Shown piece after piece: positions 33,752-41,874 of a stretch of DNA of 48,907 bases. Below the pieces are notes generated by a model that worked only from the letters and a program-made list of their open reading frames with translations, was not told the DNA's origin and made no database searches. A program made the translations under genes and the position numbers. Numbering within the stretch: the stretch's first letter is position 1; every line of letters begins with the position of its first letter. The stretch comes from Clostridia bacterium (GTDB taxonomy: Bacteria; Bacillota; Clostridia; Peptostreptococcales; Acidaminobacteraceae), in the NCBI GenBank assembly GCA_016937975.1, contig JAFGVN010000004.1, forward strand, positions 1-48,907, written 5' to 3'.

Positions 33752-35182
33752 ATGAATCAAGAATTAAAACACAAATGGCATAGTATTTATGGTCAAATAT
33801 TATTTGACCGAAAATTAATGGCTGCATGGAAACATGTGAAAGCTAATAAAGGTTGTGGTGGAATTGATTACGAAACCATAGAAACTTTTCAAGCCGATGA
33901 AGACCAGAAAATAATGGAACTACTAGACGAACTTCGGAAGAAAGAATACAAGCCAAAGCCAGTCAAAAGAGTTATGATACCTAAGAAAAATGGTGGTGAA
34001 AGACCATTAGGCATTCCAGTAATAAAAGATCGTATTGTACAACAAAGCATAGTAAATGTGTTGAGTCCAAAGTTTGAAGATGGTATATTTCACAAATGTT
34101 CATGTGGCTATCGTCCCAATATGGGGATAGAGCGAGTGATGCAAATCATTCTTTGGTACATAGAGCATGGTTATAATCATATTTATGATTGTAACATCAA
34201 AGGATTCTTTGATAATATACCACACAAGAAACTAATGAAGACATTAACCAAATATATAGCTGATGGTACTGTACTAGATATGATATGGAAATGGCTAAAA
34301 TCTGGCTACATGGAAGAAGGAAAGTTTATTGATACAACTTCCGGTACTCAACAGGGAGGCGTTATTTCGCCGCTACTCTCAAACGTCTATCTTAATGAAC
34401 TAGACTGGGCTCTAGATAGGGAAGGTATAAAGTTTGTAAGATACTGCGATGATTTTCTACTATTTGCTAAAAGCGAAGAAGAAATTAAACGAGCGGGAGC
34501 TATTGCAAGAGATGTAATTGAAAAATTAGGACTTGAGATAGCTATCAACAAGACTAAGTTTGTTGACTTTGATAAGGATGATTTCAACTTTGTCGGATTC
34601 AGCTTCAAACATTGGCGTAAGAAGAAAAATAGCGACAACACATACTTCATTGTTGAACCAACCAAAGAGTCCTTCAAAGATTTCAAATACAAAATTAAAA
34701 AGGCTACTCGAAAAACACTCACATTAAGCCAACAAGCTTGGATAGAAAAAGTAAATCCAATCATACGTGGTAAGGTCAATTATTATGCAATCCCACACAA
34801 AGCAGTTGAGAAGAATAAAGCATTTGGTATTGAAAGTCATTGCTTCCTCAAAAGTCTCAGCGGAGAACTACACAAAATTGACTCTTATACAAGACAGCGT
34901 CTAAGAGTGTGTATGCTTCATAAGCATCCTAGTGTGCGTAAGGGTATAACCATGACTTATAAGTGGAACATCGAGTACTTCTGTAGGATAAAGTTAATCC
35001 CCGCAAATTGGTTATATTATAACATCATGTGGGATTATCCTATGGAAATGTATATAGAAAGACAAACTTCGAAGAACAAAAGGAAGTTGAAAAGACAAAT
35101 AGAGCGTTTCAAAAGCCTAGGTAAAGAGTACTATACAAAAGAAAGACTAGACGCCATTACATTTTGTAAGGGTCTAGCCTAA
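33752..35182 (+). CDS. ltrA: group II intron reverse transcriptase/maturase with altered active site
   Basis: A 476-residue intron-encoded protein. The reverse-transcriptase domain has RPLGIPVIKDRIVQQ, the fingers/palm CSCGYRPN, GTQQGGVISPLLSNVYL and the catalytic box Y231-C-D-D234 (usually YADD). Domain X (maturase) has IRGKVNYYAI and a basic helical region. There is no C-terminal HNH endonuclease. In motif A the segment YDCNIKGFFDNI has Asn148 where the family has the metal-binding Asp (D-I-K-G-F-F-D), so DNA synthesis may be lost while splicing help remains. AAGGATAG precedes the ATG, which lies in intron domain IV. Confidence 0.92.
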   Translation: MNQELKHKWHSIYGQILFDRKLMAAWKHVKANKGCGGIDYETIETFQADEDQKIMELLDELRKKEYKPKPVKRVMIPKKNGGERPLGIPVIKDRIVQQSIVNVLSPKFEDGIFHKCSCGYRPNMGIERVMQIILWYIEHGYNHIYDCNIKGFFDNIPHKKLMKTLTKYIADGTVLDMIWKWLKSGYMEEGKFIDTTSGTQQGGVISPLLSNVYLNELDWALDREGIKFVRYCDDFLLFAKSEEEIKRAGAIARDVIEKLGLEIAINKTKFVDFDKDDFNFVGFSFKHWRKKKNSDNTYFIVEPTKESFKDFKYKIKKATRKTLTLSQQAWIEKVNPIIRGKVNYYAIPHKAVEKNKAFGIESHCFLKSLSGELHKIDSYTRQRLRVCMLHKHPSVRKGITMTYKWNIEYFCRIKLIPANWLYYNIMWDYPMEMYIERQTSKNKRKLKRQIERFKSLGKEYYTKERLDAITFCKGLA

Positions 35183-35213
35183 AACGGAAATTCATTTTAA
35201 AACTACAGTTGGT

Positions 35214-35246
35214 AAGCCGTATGCCTTAATAGGGCACGTACGGTTT
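35214..35246 (+). ncRNA. group II intron domain V
   Basis: AAGCCGTATGCC, then TTAATA, then GGGCACGTACGGTTT folds as the conserved domain V hairpin: an AGC triad, bulge and capped upper helix. It lies 32 nt after the maturase stop. This is the catalytic heart of the ribozyme and appears intact. Confidence 0.85.
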
Positions 35247-35345
35247 GATAAGGGGGGAGCCTAGAAATAGGTTTCCCTACTTTATATTTTATTGGACACC
35301 TTGAAGGTTTCAAGTTTAAAATTTTGGAGACATACAACTTGATGG

Positions 35346-35363
35346 ATAGTAAATGTTTACTAT
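35346..35363. promoter_or_regulatory. palindrome upstream of the HD-GYP gene
   Basis: ATAGTAAA (35346-35353) and TTTACTAT (35356-35363) are perfect inverted arms around TG. It lies in the 190-bp region between intron and gene. A -10-like TATAAT is at 35406. It could be an operator. Confidence 0.4.
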
Positions 35364-35477
35364 AACTACACATGACAATAGGTATAAAATAACATATAAT
35401 AATCATATAATGTTTATGGTGAAATGATGATGAGATGAGTACCAAATAGGTTAAGTAAATTATTAGAGAGTGTAAAT

Positions 35478-37382
35478 ATGATAAGTTTGAGAAAAACCAT
35501 CAAGAAAATATTAGTCGGTATTTTTATTTTTATAGCTTTTGTTTTGGTTATAAATTTTTATTTTGTTCCAATAACAAAATCATCCATGAATGATTCCAGT
35601 GAGGATTTACATAAAATCCTTACTCAAATTGTTGGTATGGATTTGCCTGTAAGAGTACTAGATAACATTAGAGAACAAGTTATTTTAGATTCAGAGAATT
35701 TAGATAACGATAAATTGATTATAGCTTTTACCAATAATCGGGATAAATTGTTGTCACTCAGTACTGATGTTGAAGAACAATTAATGAATTTAAACGAAGA
35801 TCTAAAGAAAGTAAATCGGTTAAGTTTAAATTTATATCGTCATTCTATTGATCAAATGATGGCAAGTATTGAGGTGATGGTTGAACAATCCATAAATATA
35901 AAGAGCTTTCTGGAGTCAGTTACCATTGAAAATCTCTCTATTGCAGAAATAAATTCCCTTGAAAAAGAATTGTCATCCTCCATTGAGGGCTTGGAACTAT
36001 TAAATCGTCAATTAAATGATAATATTTTAAATGTATTTACTTGGATGATTAATATCATGTTTATCCTTTTAATCATGATGCTACTGCTTTTGAGTTTTGG
36101 CATTTACAAATATATTATCTATGATCAAAAGTTTATTTCAGAAAGTTTTACTTCAATGGCTGAAAAGCATTTTGATTTTAAAGCCTTACCTGAATTTAAA
36201 CCTTTTTTTTCTGAAGAATATATGATCAGGAATCAAGTAAAAGAAATCTTCCGTGAAGAAAAGTTTGCACAAGAAGTTAAAAGCTTGTTATTGTCAACGT
36301 ATCATATTGATGACTTAATACAACAATTATTTCAAGCCATTTCCAAAGAAAATAAGATAGATAGAATTGGTATCGCTTTTGTTGATTATAGCAGACAGAA
36401 ATTTGTAGCTGAGTATGGTATCTCATCTTATACAGATATAGCATTGGGACCTGGATTTGAAGTGGATTTTCATAGAACCTCTCTCAAGGCAATTCTTGAC
36501 ACTAAATCCTCTGTTATTACAAAGGATTTAAATGAAGCTTATAGAGAAAATCCAAAGAGTCCTTCACTAAGATTGATTACAAGTGAGGGAATTCAATCGA
36601 ATTTAGTTGTACCAGTCTTAATGGGTGAAGTCGTTTTTGGTCTTATCTTTTTCAGCTCTCGAGAAAAAGATTATTTCAACGCCACTCATGTTCGAATAGC
36701 AGAAAAAATGATATATGAAATTAGTGGATTTTTAAATCGCTCTTATTTTACCAAAGTTATTTTGTCAAAAATTACAAATAGTTTTTCCGAGCTTGTCGAT
36801 CAAAAGGATAATGAAACTGGTGGGCATATAAGAAGAATGGTTGCATATTCAGTTGTGATCGCCAAGGGATTGTTAAAAAATCCAGTTCCAGGTTATGAAG
36901 TCAACGAGAAATTTGTTCTTGAAATTGAAAGAAATGCTTCAGCTCATGATATTGGAAAAGTTGGTATTCCAGATGAAATATTAAAAAAACCCGGGAAACT
37001 AACGTCTGAGGAATGGGTTATTATGAAAACTCATACAACCATTGGTGCGGATATTTTCAAATCCTTACGAGAAGGTTTAAGAGTTTTCGAATCAGATTTC
37101 TATTTGTTTGCTGAAGAAATAGCAAGATCTCATCATGAACGATACGATGGCACAGGATATCCTCATGGATTAAAAGGTAAAGACATTCCACTGTCGGCTA
37201 GGATTGTTGCAATTGCAGATGTTTTTGATGCCTTAACATCAAAGCGACACTACAAGGATGCCTTTGGCTTTGAGAATTCTTTGAAAATAATAAAGGAATC
37301 TGCAGGCAATCACTTAGATCCTATTTTAGTTGGAGTTTTTTTAGAGCATATAGATGAAATTAAACACATATCACAAATGTAG
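35478..37382 (+). CDS. membrane GAF/HD-GYP c-di-GMP phosphodiesterase
   Basis: A 634-residue protein. Membrane helices lie at about 12-32 and 190-212, with a helical extracellular sensor between. A GAF domain follows (about 265-410). The HD-GYP domain (about 425-630) contains NETGGHIRRM, the catalytic HD in SAHDIGKVGIPD, KTHTTIGADI, SHHERYDGTGYP (HHE and GYP motifs) and IADVFDALTS. The expected metal ligands are all present, so it should degrade c-di-GMP to GMP or pGpG. The start ATG has only a weak ribosome binding site (AGAGAG). It is monocistronic; a terminator follows at once. Confidence 0.92.
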   Translation: MISLRKTIKKILVGIFIFIAFVLVINFYFVPITKSSMNDSSEDLHKILTQIVGMDLPVRVLDNIREQVILDSENLDNDKLIIAFTNNRDKLLSLSTDVEEQLMNLNEDLKKVNRLSLNLYRHSIDQMMASIEVMVEQSINIKSFLESVTIENLSIAEINSLEKELSSSIEGLELLNRQLNDNILNVFTWMINIMFILLIMMLLLLSFGIYKYIIYDQKFISESFTSMAEKHFDFKALPEFKPFFSEEYMIRNQVKEIFREEKFAQEVKSLLLSTYHIDDLIQQLFQAISKENKIDRIGIAFVDYSRQKFVAEYGISSYTDIALGPGFEVDFHRTSLKAILDTKSSVITKDLNEAYRENPKSPSLRLITSEGIQSNLVVPVLMGEVVFGLIFFSSREKDYFNATHVRIAEKMIYEISGFLNRSYFTKVILSKITNSFSELVDQKDNETGGHIRRMVAYSVVIAKGLLKNPVPGYEVNEKFVLEIERNASAHDIGKVGIPDEILKKPGKLTSEEWVIMKTHTTIGADIFKSLREGLRVFESDFYLFAEEIARSHHERYDGTGYPHGLKGKDIPLSARIVAIADVFDALTSKRHYKDAFGFENSLKIIKESAGNHLDPILVGVFLEHIDEIKHISQM

Positions 37383-37409
37383 TAAACCACTTATAAAGTG
37401 GTTTTTTTC
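37383..37409 (+). terminator. terminator after the HD-GYP gene
   Basis: AAACCACTT ATAA AGTGGTTT followed by T-run. Confidence 0.9.
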
Positions 37410-37609
37410 GTTGGATTTGATTTCATTGGATGATTGAATGGACTTTCAAAATAGGTTGAACAATTTGTTAAGATTAATTTAATATTAATATTTATTTTAG
37501 GAATAGGATAGAAGGTTACCATATGATATAATTTTCTTTAGCGAGTTAATTGGTTGAATTGACGCATTAATTATATCATTTAAAACTATTATTCATGATT
37601 GAGGATATT

Positions 37610-39688
37610 ATGGAAAAATTTATGGAGAAGTTTAAAACCTTCATCAAAAATAAAAAACGAAATGCAACGGATGAGAAAACACCTGTTGTTCAAGTTGCAA
37701 AAGAAATTTTCGTTATAGCATTAATTGTACATGTAATACTTGAAATATTAAACAAGCGTTCATTATTTGGTGGGATTGGTTATATCATTCAAAATCCTGC
37801 AATGTTTATTAGTGGTTTATTTTTACTGATTACATTTTACTCTTTCGGTATCTATATTGCGAAAAGACATTTTTGGTATGTCCTTGTGAGTGTTATGTGG
37901 ATTGGATTAGGCGTATCCAATTTTATTCTTCTATTTTTTAGAACAACACCACTTTCAGCAGCAGACTTTAGGCTGTTAGATTCCGTAAAGGAAATTGCCA
38001 GTTTCTATTTAAGTAAATTTCAAATTATGTTGATCACAGTGAGTATTATCTTATTGGTCGTTGGTTTAGTGATTATGTATATGAAATTTCCAAGAAAAAA
38101 AGCGATGCTTATTAAAGGTTTCATCCTAACTGCAGTCAGTTATGGTATCTTTATGGGCAGTTATGGTATTGCATTAGAGACTGGTCTTGTGAAAGAGGAT
38201 TATGACAATATTGCCAATGCCTTTAAGGAATATGGCTTTGCATACAGTTTTGCTGTTAGTGTTGTAAAAATCGGTATGGATGAGCCTGAAGCCTATTCTT
38301 TGGAAGCCCTGGAATTGCTTAAAGAAGAAATGGCCTACGAAGATGATTTTGTTATAGATGAGGCACTTCCAAATATTATATTTGTGCAAATGGAATCCGT
38401 ATTTGATCTTAATCGATTGAATTTTATGGAACTCAATCAAAATCCAATGCCCAATTTTTCTAAATTAAAAAAACAATATTCAAGTGGTTATGTAACAGTG
38501 CCAACATTTGGAGCGGGTACAGCAAACACTGAGTTTGAAGTTTTAAGTGGCATGAATCTAAAATACTTTGGTCCAGGTGAATATCCTTACAAAACGATTT
38601 TGGAAGATACTCCTGTAGAAAGCATAGCGTACAATTTAGCACAGAATAACTTTAGTACCCATGCCATTCATAATAATACAGGAACATTCTACTCAAGAAA
38701 TACTGTATATCCGATGCTAGGTTTTGATACTTTTACCTCCATTGAATATATGGAAGATATTTCTTACAATCCAATTGGATGGTCTACGGATATGGTTTTA
38801 GTAGATGAAATTACAAAAGCTATTCAAAGCACTGAAAATAAGGATTTTGTATTTGCAGTAAGCGTTCAGCCCCATGGCAAGTATCCTGAAACGCAAATCA
38901 TTGAGAATCCTGTCATTGATTACTGGAAACTGCCGGGGAACCGTACAAATTTCAATAATCTGATGACGAAAAGTACAGAACATTCTGATCGTGAAAAGTC
39001 ATCGGATACAAAGAATCAACTTTTGTATTTTGCAAATCAGTTGTATGAAGAAGACTTGTTTATTGGTGGTCTTGTGGATGCTTTGAATCAGCTGGAAGAA
39101 CCTACAGTTTTAGTACTGTATGGCGATCACTTCCCTGGAATTGATATTACCCAGGAGGATTTAAAAGACGGGACACTATTCCAAACAGATTATGTGATTT
39201 GGGATAATATAGGTCTAAAAAAAGAGCATTATGATTTGAAGACGTATGAATTGTATGCTTATGTTTTGGAAAGATTAGGTTATGAAAATGGTATTATGAA
39301 CCAATTTCATCAAAAGATGAAAGAACATGAAGATTATGACGCTCAAATGGAGTTGCTTCAATATGATATGCTCTATGGTGATCATTTTATCTATAATCAG
39401 AATTTCCCTCTTGTCATGACCGAAATGAAAATGGGTGTACTACCTACAAATATCGTTGATATCCATTTAAAAGGAGAAGCTTTAGTCATAAAGGGAAATT
39501 ACTTTACTGAATGGTGCGAAGTCTATGTCAATGATGAAATTGTTGAAACTATTTATTTAGATGAACATACCCTCATTGTTCCTTATTTCGAATTGGAAGT
39601 AGATGATTCCGTTGATGTCAAAGTATGTCATGTGACTGAAAGTGGAAAAGTTCTTGATGAAACGGAGACTTTTGTTTTTACAAAATAG
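37610..39688 (+). CDS. LTA-synthase-like sulfatase-fold enzyme with extra C-terminal domain
   Basis: Five membrane helices (about residues 25-210) precede an extracellular alkaline-phosphatase/sulfatase domain. Landmarks are PNIIFVQMESVFD, then TFGAGTANTEFE (Thr304 aligns with the catalytic Thr of LtaS), AVSVQPHGKYP and VLYGDHFPGID. The family moves glycerol-phosphate units from phosphatidylglycerol to build lipoteichoic acid or related polymers. The last 90 residues (ALVIKGNYFTEWCEVYVNDE onward) look like an added IPT/TIG-like beta domain not found in typical LtaS. The ATG at 37610 follows TGAGG; ATG 37595 is an in-frame alternative. A paralogue lies at 45062. Confidence 0.88.
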   Translation: MEKFMEKFKTFIKNKKRNATDEKTPVVQVAKEIFVIALIVHVILEILNKRSLFGGIGYIIQNPAMFISGLFLLITFYSFGIYIAKRHFWYVLVSVMWIGLGVSNFILLFFRTTPLSAADFRLLDSVKEIASFYLSKFQIMLITVSIILLVVGLVIMYMKFPRKKAMLIKGFILTAVSYGIFMGSYGIALETGLVKEDYDNIANAFKEYGFAYSFAVSVVKIGMDEPEAYSLEALELLKEEMAYEDDFVIDEALPNIIFVQMESVFDLNRLNFMELNQNPMPNFSKLKKQYSSGYVTVPTFGAGTANTEFEVLSGMNLKYFGPGEYPYKTILEDTPVESIAYNLAQNNFSTHAIHNNTGTFYSRNTVYPMLGFDTFTSIEYMEDISYNPIGWSTDMVLVDEITKAIQSTENKDFVFAVSVQPHGKYPETQIIENPVIDYWKLPGNRTNFNNLMTKSTEHSDREKSSDTKNQLLYFANQLYEEDLFIGGLVDALNQLEEPTVLVLYGDHFPGIDITQEDLKDGTLFQTDYVIWDNIGLKKEHYDLKTYELYAYVLERLGYENGIMNQFHQKMKEHEDYDAQMELLQYDMLYGDHFIYNQNFPLVMTEMKMGVLPTNIVDIHLKGEALVIKGNYFTEWCEVYVNDEIVETIYLDEHTLIVPYFELEVDDSVDVKVCHVTESGKVLDETETFVFTK

Positions 39689-39697
39689 AGTATGATT

Positions 39698-39726
39698 TAA
39701 TCCAGCTGTGTGCTGGATTTTTTTTG
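39698..39726 (+). terminator. terminator after the LtaS-like gene
   Basis: AATCCAGC TGTGT GCTGGATT followed by T-run. Confidence 0.9.
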
Positions 39727-39729
39727 CTT

Positions 39730-39825
39730 AAGGTTTATTTAAGGTAAGAGCAATAAAATAAAATTAGGGAAAAAAAGTTTTAAATTTTAAGTTTTTTTTA
39801 AGGTAGTGAAACGATAAAGGTAGTG
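39730..39825 (+). promoter_or_regulatory. AAGGT direct repeats before the response-regulator operon
   Basis: TTAAGGT occurs at 39728-39734 and 39739-39745 with an 11-bp period, the spacing typical of OmpR/PhoB-type sites. AAGGTAGTG then occurs twice (39800-39808 and 39817-39825). The next operon itself encodes an OmpR-type regulator, so autoregulation is plausible. Confidence 0.5.
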
Positions 39826-39852
39826 TAAGTCCTTAGGTAAGGGAGGTAGAAC

Positions 39853-40503
39853 GTGAACATTTCAATGAATAACTTAAATTCTTATATTACTCAGTTGACT
39901 CAGGGGAATTCCAGTTACAGTACTTCAAATCTTCAAAGGGCATTTCAAAGCCAAACTGGTCAAAGAGATGATAAAATGGAAATAAGTGCTGAAGGTCGAA
40001 TGATGAGTCAAATGATGAAAAGGGAAGAGAGAAGAGAAGAAATGGAAGCGCACAAAGTCGCTTTTCAGGAAGCATATACTGAATTAGATCTTGCTAATTT
40101 AGATACTGAAAATATGACGGATGATGAGATCCAAGAAGTTTTAACGGCATTTGAAACTGCTATGGCTGATCATATGCCAGAAGATTATAAACCAGCATCT
40201 GAAATGAACTCATCTGAATTAAGAGAAACATTATCGAATATTCAAAGTATGCAAGAAAACATAAGCAGCGGGAAAGGTCAATATGGACCGCCTCCACGTG
40301 GCCCAGGTGGTCCAGGTGGTCCAGGTGGTGGACAAGGTATGAATGTATTAGATGCTTTAACCTCAGAAGATGATGAGGAAGAAGATGATCTTATTTCATC
40401 TCTACTGGAAGCCTTAAATTCAAGTGAAGACATAACAAGCGGTTTTAGTATAAAGAGTATGACTGAAATTTTAAATCTCATTGGTCAATACAACAACAAC
40501 TAA
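39853..40503 (+). CDS. Pro/Gly-rich acidic protein of unknown function
   Basis: A 216-residue hydrophilic protein with no signal peptide or membrane segment. The N-terminal part is Asn/Ser/Gln-rich, then DKMEISAEGRMMSQMMK (similar in style to the D-x-V-x-I-S segment of FlgM and other flagellar proteins), a charged helix, a collagen-like run RGPGGPGGPGGGQG, and an acidic block (TSEDDEEEDD). Family unknown. The GTG start follows GGGAGGT. The response-regulator gene follows after 24 bp, so they form an operon and may act together. Confidence 0.65.
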   Translation: MNISMNNLNSYITQLTQGNSSYSTSNLQRAFQSQTGQRDDKMEISAEGRMMSQMMKREERREEMEAHKVAFQEAYTELDLANLDTENMTDDEIQEVLTAFETAMADHMPEDYKPASEMNSSELRETLSNIQSMQENISSGKGQYGPPPRGPGGPGGPGGGQGMNVLDALTSEDDEEEDDLISSLLEALNSSEDITSGFSIKSMTEILNLIGQYNNN

Positions 40504-40526
40504 TAAAAATAACCTAAGGATTTACC

Positions 40527-41207
40527 ATGAAAATATTAATTGTTGAAGACAAACTTGAGCATTTGCAAGTTTGTCTTCCCACATTAAAGCATCAAAATAG
40601 TGTTGAAATAGTCAACAGTTATAAGAAAGGTGAAATATTAGCCTTGAGTCACCAATTCGATTTCATTTTAATGAGTGAAAGTTTATGTGATGAAAAGAGA
40701 ATCAAGGCAATGAGATCAAAGGGTTTTCTTGCGCCTATTGTCGTGTTAACTTTTGAAATGATCAACCATAAAAGTGTCTGGTTCCTAGATCATGGCATTG
40801 ATGATATTTTTTCTTATCATATGGATAGTCATTTGATGATTTCTAGAATGAATGCCTTAATGCGTAGATTAAATCTAGAGTATGAATCCGTGTATAAGCT
40901 GGGGGAAATCTTATTTGAACCACAAAGTGGACTCTTGAAAAATGAATTATATACTTTATCTTTGACAAAAAAGGAAACAGATTTGATGAAATATCTCTAT
41001 TTGAATCAGAACATTGCTTTGTCAAAAGAGAAACTTCGACGTGTCATTTGGGGTAATAAACCTTGTGAAGAGAATAATATAGAGGTTTATATTTCCTTTT
41101 TAAGAAAAAAACTGAAAAAACTTGATCGTAATGTGAAAATTGAAACCAAAAGAAATATTGGATATATGCTAACCAATATTTCTGAAGGTGTGATGCGTAG
41201 AATGTAA
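40527..41207 (+). CDS. OmpR-family response regulator with degenerate receiver
   Basis: A 226-residue protein. The receiver keeps the acidic pair (VEDK) and Thr75 (VVLT). But Ser50 (FDFILMSES) is where the phosphorylated Asp belongs, and Tyr97 (DDIFSYH) replaces the conserved Lys. It probably cannot be phosphorylated in the usual way. The winged-helix DNA-binding domain (about 130-220) looks normal: LTKKETDLMKYL, EVYISFLRKKLKK, IETKRNIGYML. No histidine kinase is adjacent. It may bind DNA constitutively or respond to another signal. The neighbouring gene could be its target or partner. Confidence 0.85.
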   Translation: MKILIVEDKLEHLQVCLPTLKHQNSVEIVNSYKKGEILALSHQFDFILMSESLCDEKRIKAMRSKGFLAPIVVLTFEMINHKSVWFLDHGIDDIFSYHMDSHLMISRMNALMRRLNLEYESVYKLGEILFEPQSGLLKNELYTLSLTKKETDLMKYLYLNQNIALSKEKLRRVIWGNKPCEENNIEVYISFLRKKLKKLDRNVKIETKRNIGYMLTNISEGVMRRM

Positions 41208-41233
41208 AAACAAGATGAGTTCATCTTGTTTTT
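41208..41233 (+). terminator. terminator after the response regulator
   Basis: AAACAAGATGA GT TCATCTTGTTT with T-run. Confidence 0.9.
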
Positions 41234-41430
41234 GTTTTTTCAAAATGTTGCATTAAACTCTCATGTCTTTAAAAAACTTTGTGATAATTCAATAGTGTAT
41301 TATTACAGACGAATGTGCTATTATTGTAAAAAAGTGCATACAAAATGAAGCTAATCAGCGACGTTATGAATGTTACATGCCTTTAAGGTGTAAAATTATT
41401 ATTGCTCATCAATCGTTTGTGGAGGATTTT

Positions 41431-41790
41431 ATGAAAAATTTATGGACAACAATTATGGTAAAAGATATGGAAGCTTCAATGGCTTTTTACAATGAAATTT
41501 TGGATTTAAAAGTAGATCGTAAAATGACAACACCAGATCAAGTGGAAATTGTTTTTTTAGGTGAAGGTGAAACCAAGTTTGAGTTGATTTATAATCCAAA
41601 CTTAAAGGATATACAACACTCTAATTTTGTTTCAACTGGATTTGAAACAGATACACTAGATGAGGTGATTACATTATTGGAAAATAAGAAAATTTCTTTT
41701 GAAGGACCATTTCAACCGGCACCTTTTATTCAATTTATCTATGTGAAAGATCCTAATGGTTATAAGATTCAAATTGTACAACACCTTTAA
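41431..41790 (+). CDS. VOC-superfamily (glyoxalase/bleomycin-resistance-like) protein
   Basis: A 119-residue protein with the two-part VOC fold: TTIMVKDMEASMAFYNEILDL at the start and FIYVKDPNGYKIQIVQHL at the end. The D-P-x-G and final Q-x-V features are typical. A metal-ligand His at the first strand is absent, so it may bind a ligand without metal or act in drug sequestration. The ATG at 41431 is chosen because GGAGG lies 6 nt upstream; the longer in-frame start at 41377 has none. It is monocistronic. Confidence 0.82.
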   Translation: MKNLWTTIMVKDMEASMAFYNEILDLKVDRKMTTPDQVEIVFLGEGETKFELIYNPNLKDIQHSNFVSTGFETDTLDEVITLLENKKISFEGPFQPAPFIQFIYVKDPNGYKIQIVQHL

Positions 41791-41839
41791 TCAGATTACA
41801 TTTTTAATGCGCTTCGAAAAGTTCTTGAAGCTGTTTCAC

Positions 41840-41874
41840 AATAGACTCATATTATGATATGAGTCTATTGTTTT
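41840..41874. terminator. bidirectional terminator overlapping the epimerase-like stop
   Basis: AATAGACTCATAT pairs with ATATGAGTCTATT. T-runs flank on both strands, serving the VOC gene and the minus-strand reductase gene. Confidence 0.85.

Larger units (their letters stand above)
33120..35285 (+). mobile_element. group II intron (probably class C) with maturase ORF
   Basis: It starts GTGCGAC directly after the terminator T-run. Folded domain I-III sequence runs to about 33740, including GAGGTGAAAGTCCTCC. Domain IV holds the reverse-transcriptase gene, then a domain V hairpin and a domain VI-like stem ending CCCTACTTTAT at 35285. The total is about 2.17 kb. Insertion just behind a terminator hairpin in the same orientation, and an ORF without an endonuclease domain, are features of group IIC introns. 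The exact boundaries are inferred from the GTGYG start and AY end. Confidence 0.8.

Noticed and set aside
34387-34779. 130-codon minus-strand ORF within the maturase
   Set aside because: Lies wholly opposite conserved reverse-transcriptase motifs; a shadow frame.
39800-39825. Sigma-28 (flagellar) promoter suggested by ACGATAA
   Set aside because: No TAAA at the required 15-nt distance; the sequence is better explained as part of a direct repeat.
40300-40335. GGCCCAGGTGGTCCAGGTGGT repeat considered as a CRISPR or minisatellite
   Set aside because: It is an in-frame Gly-Gly-Pro codon repeat inside a coding gene, with no spacers. No CRISPR array was seen in the window.
40278-40481. Antisense ORF with Pro/Gly-rich protein opposite the 39853 gene
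   Set aside because: Its Pro/Gly run is just the complement of the collagen-like repeat in the sense gene, which has the good ribosome binding site.
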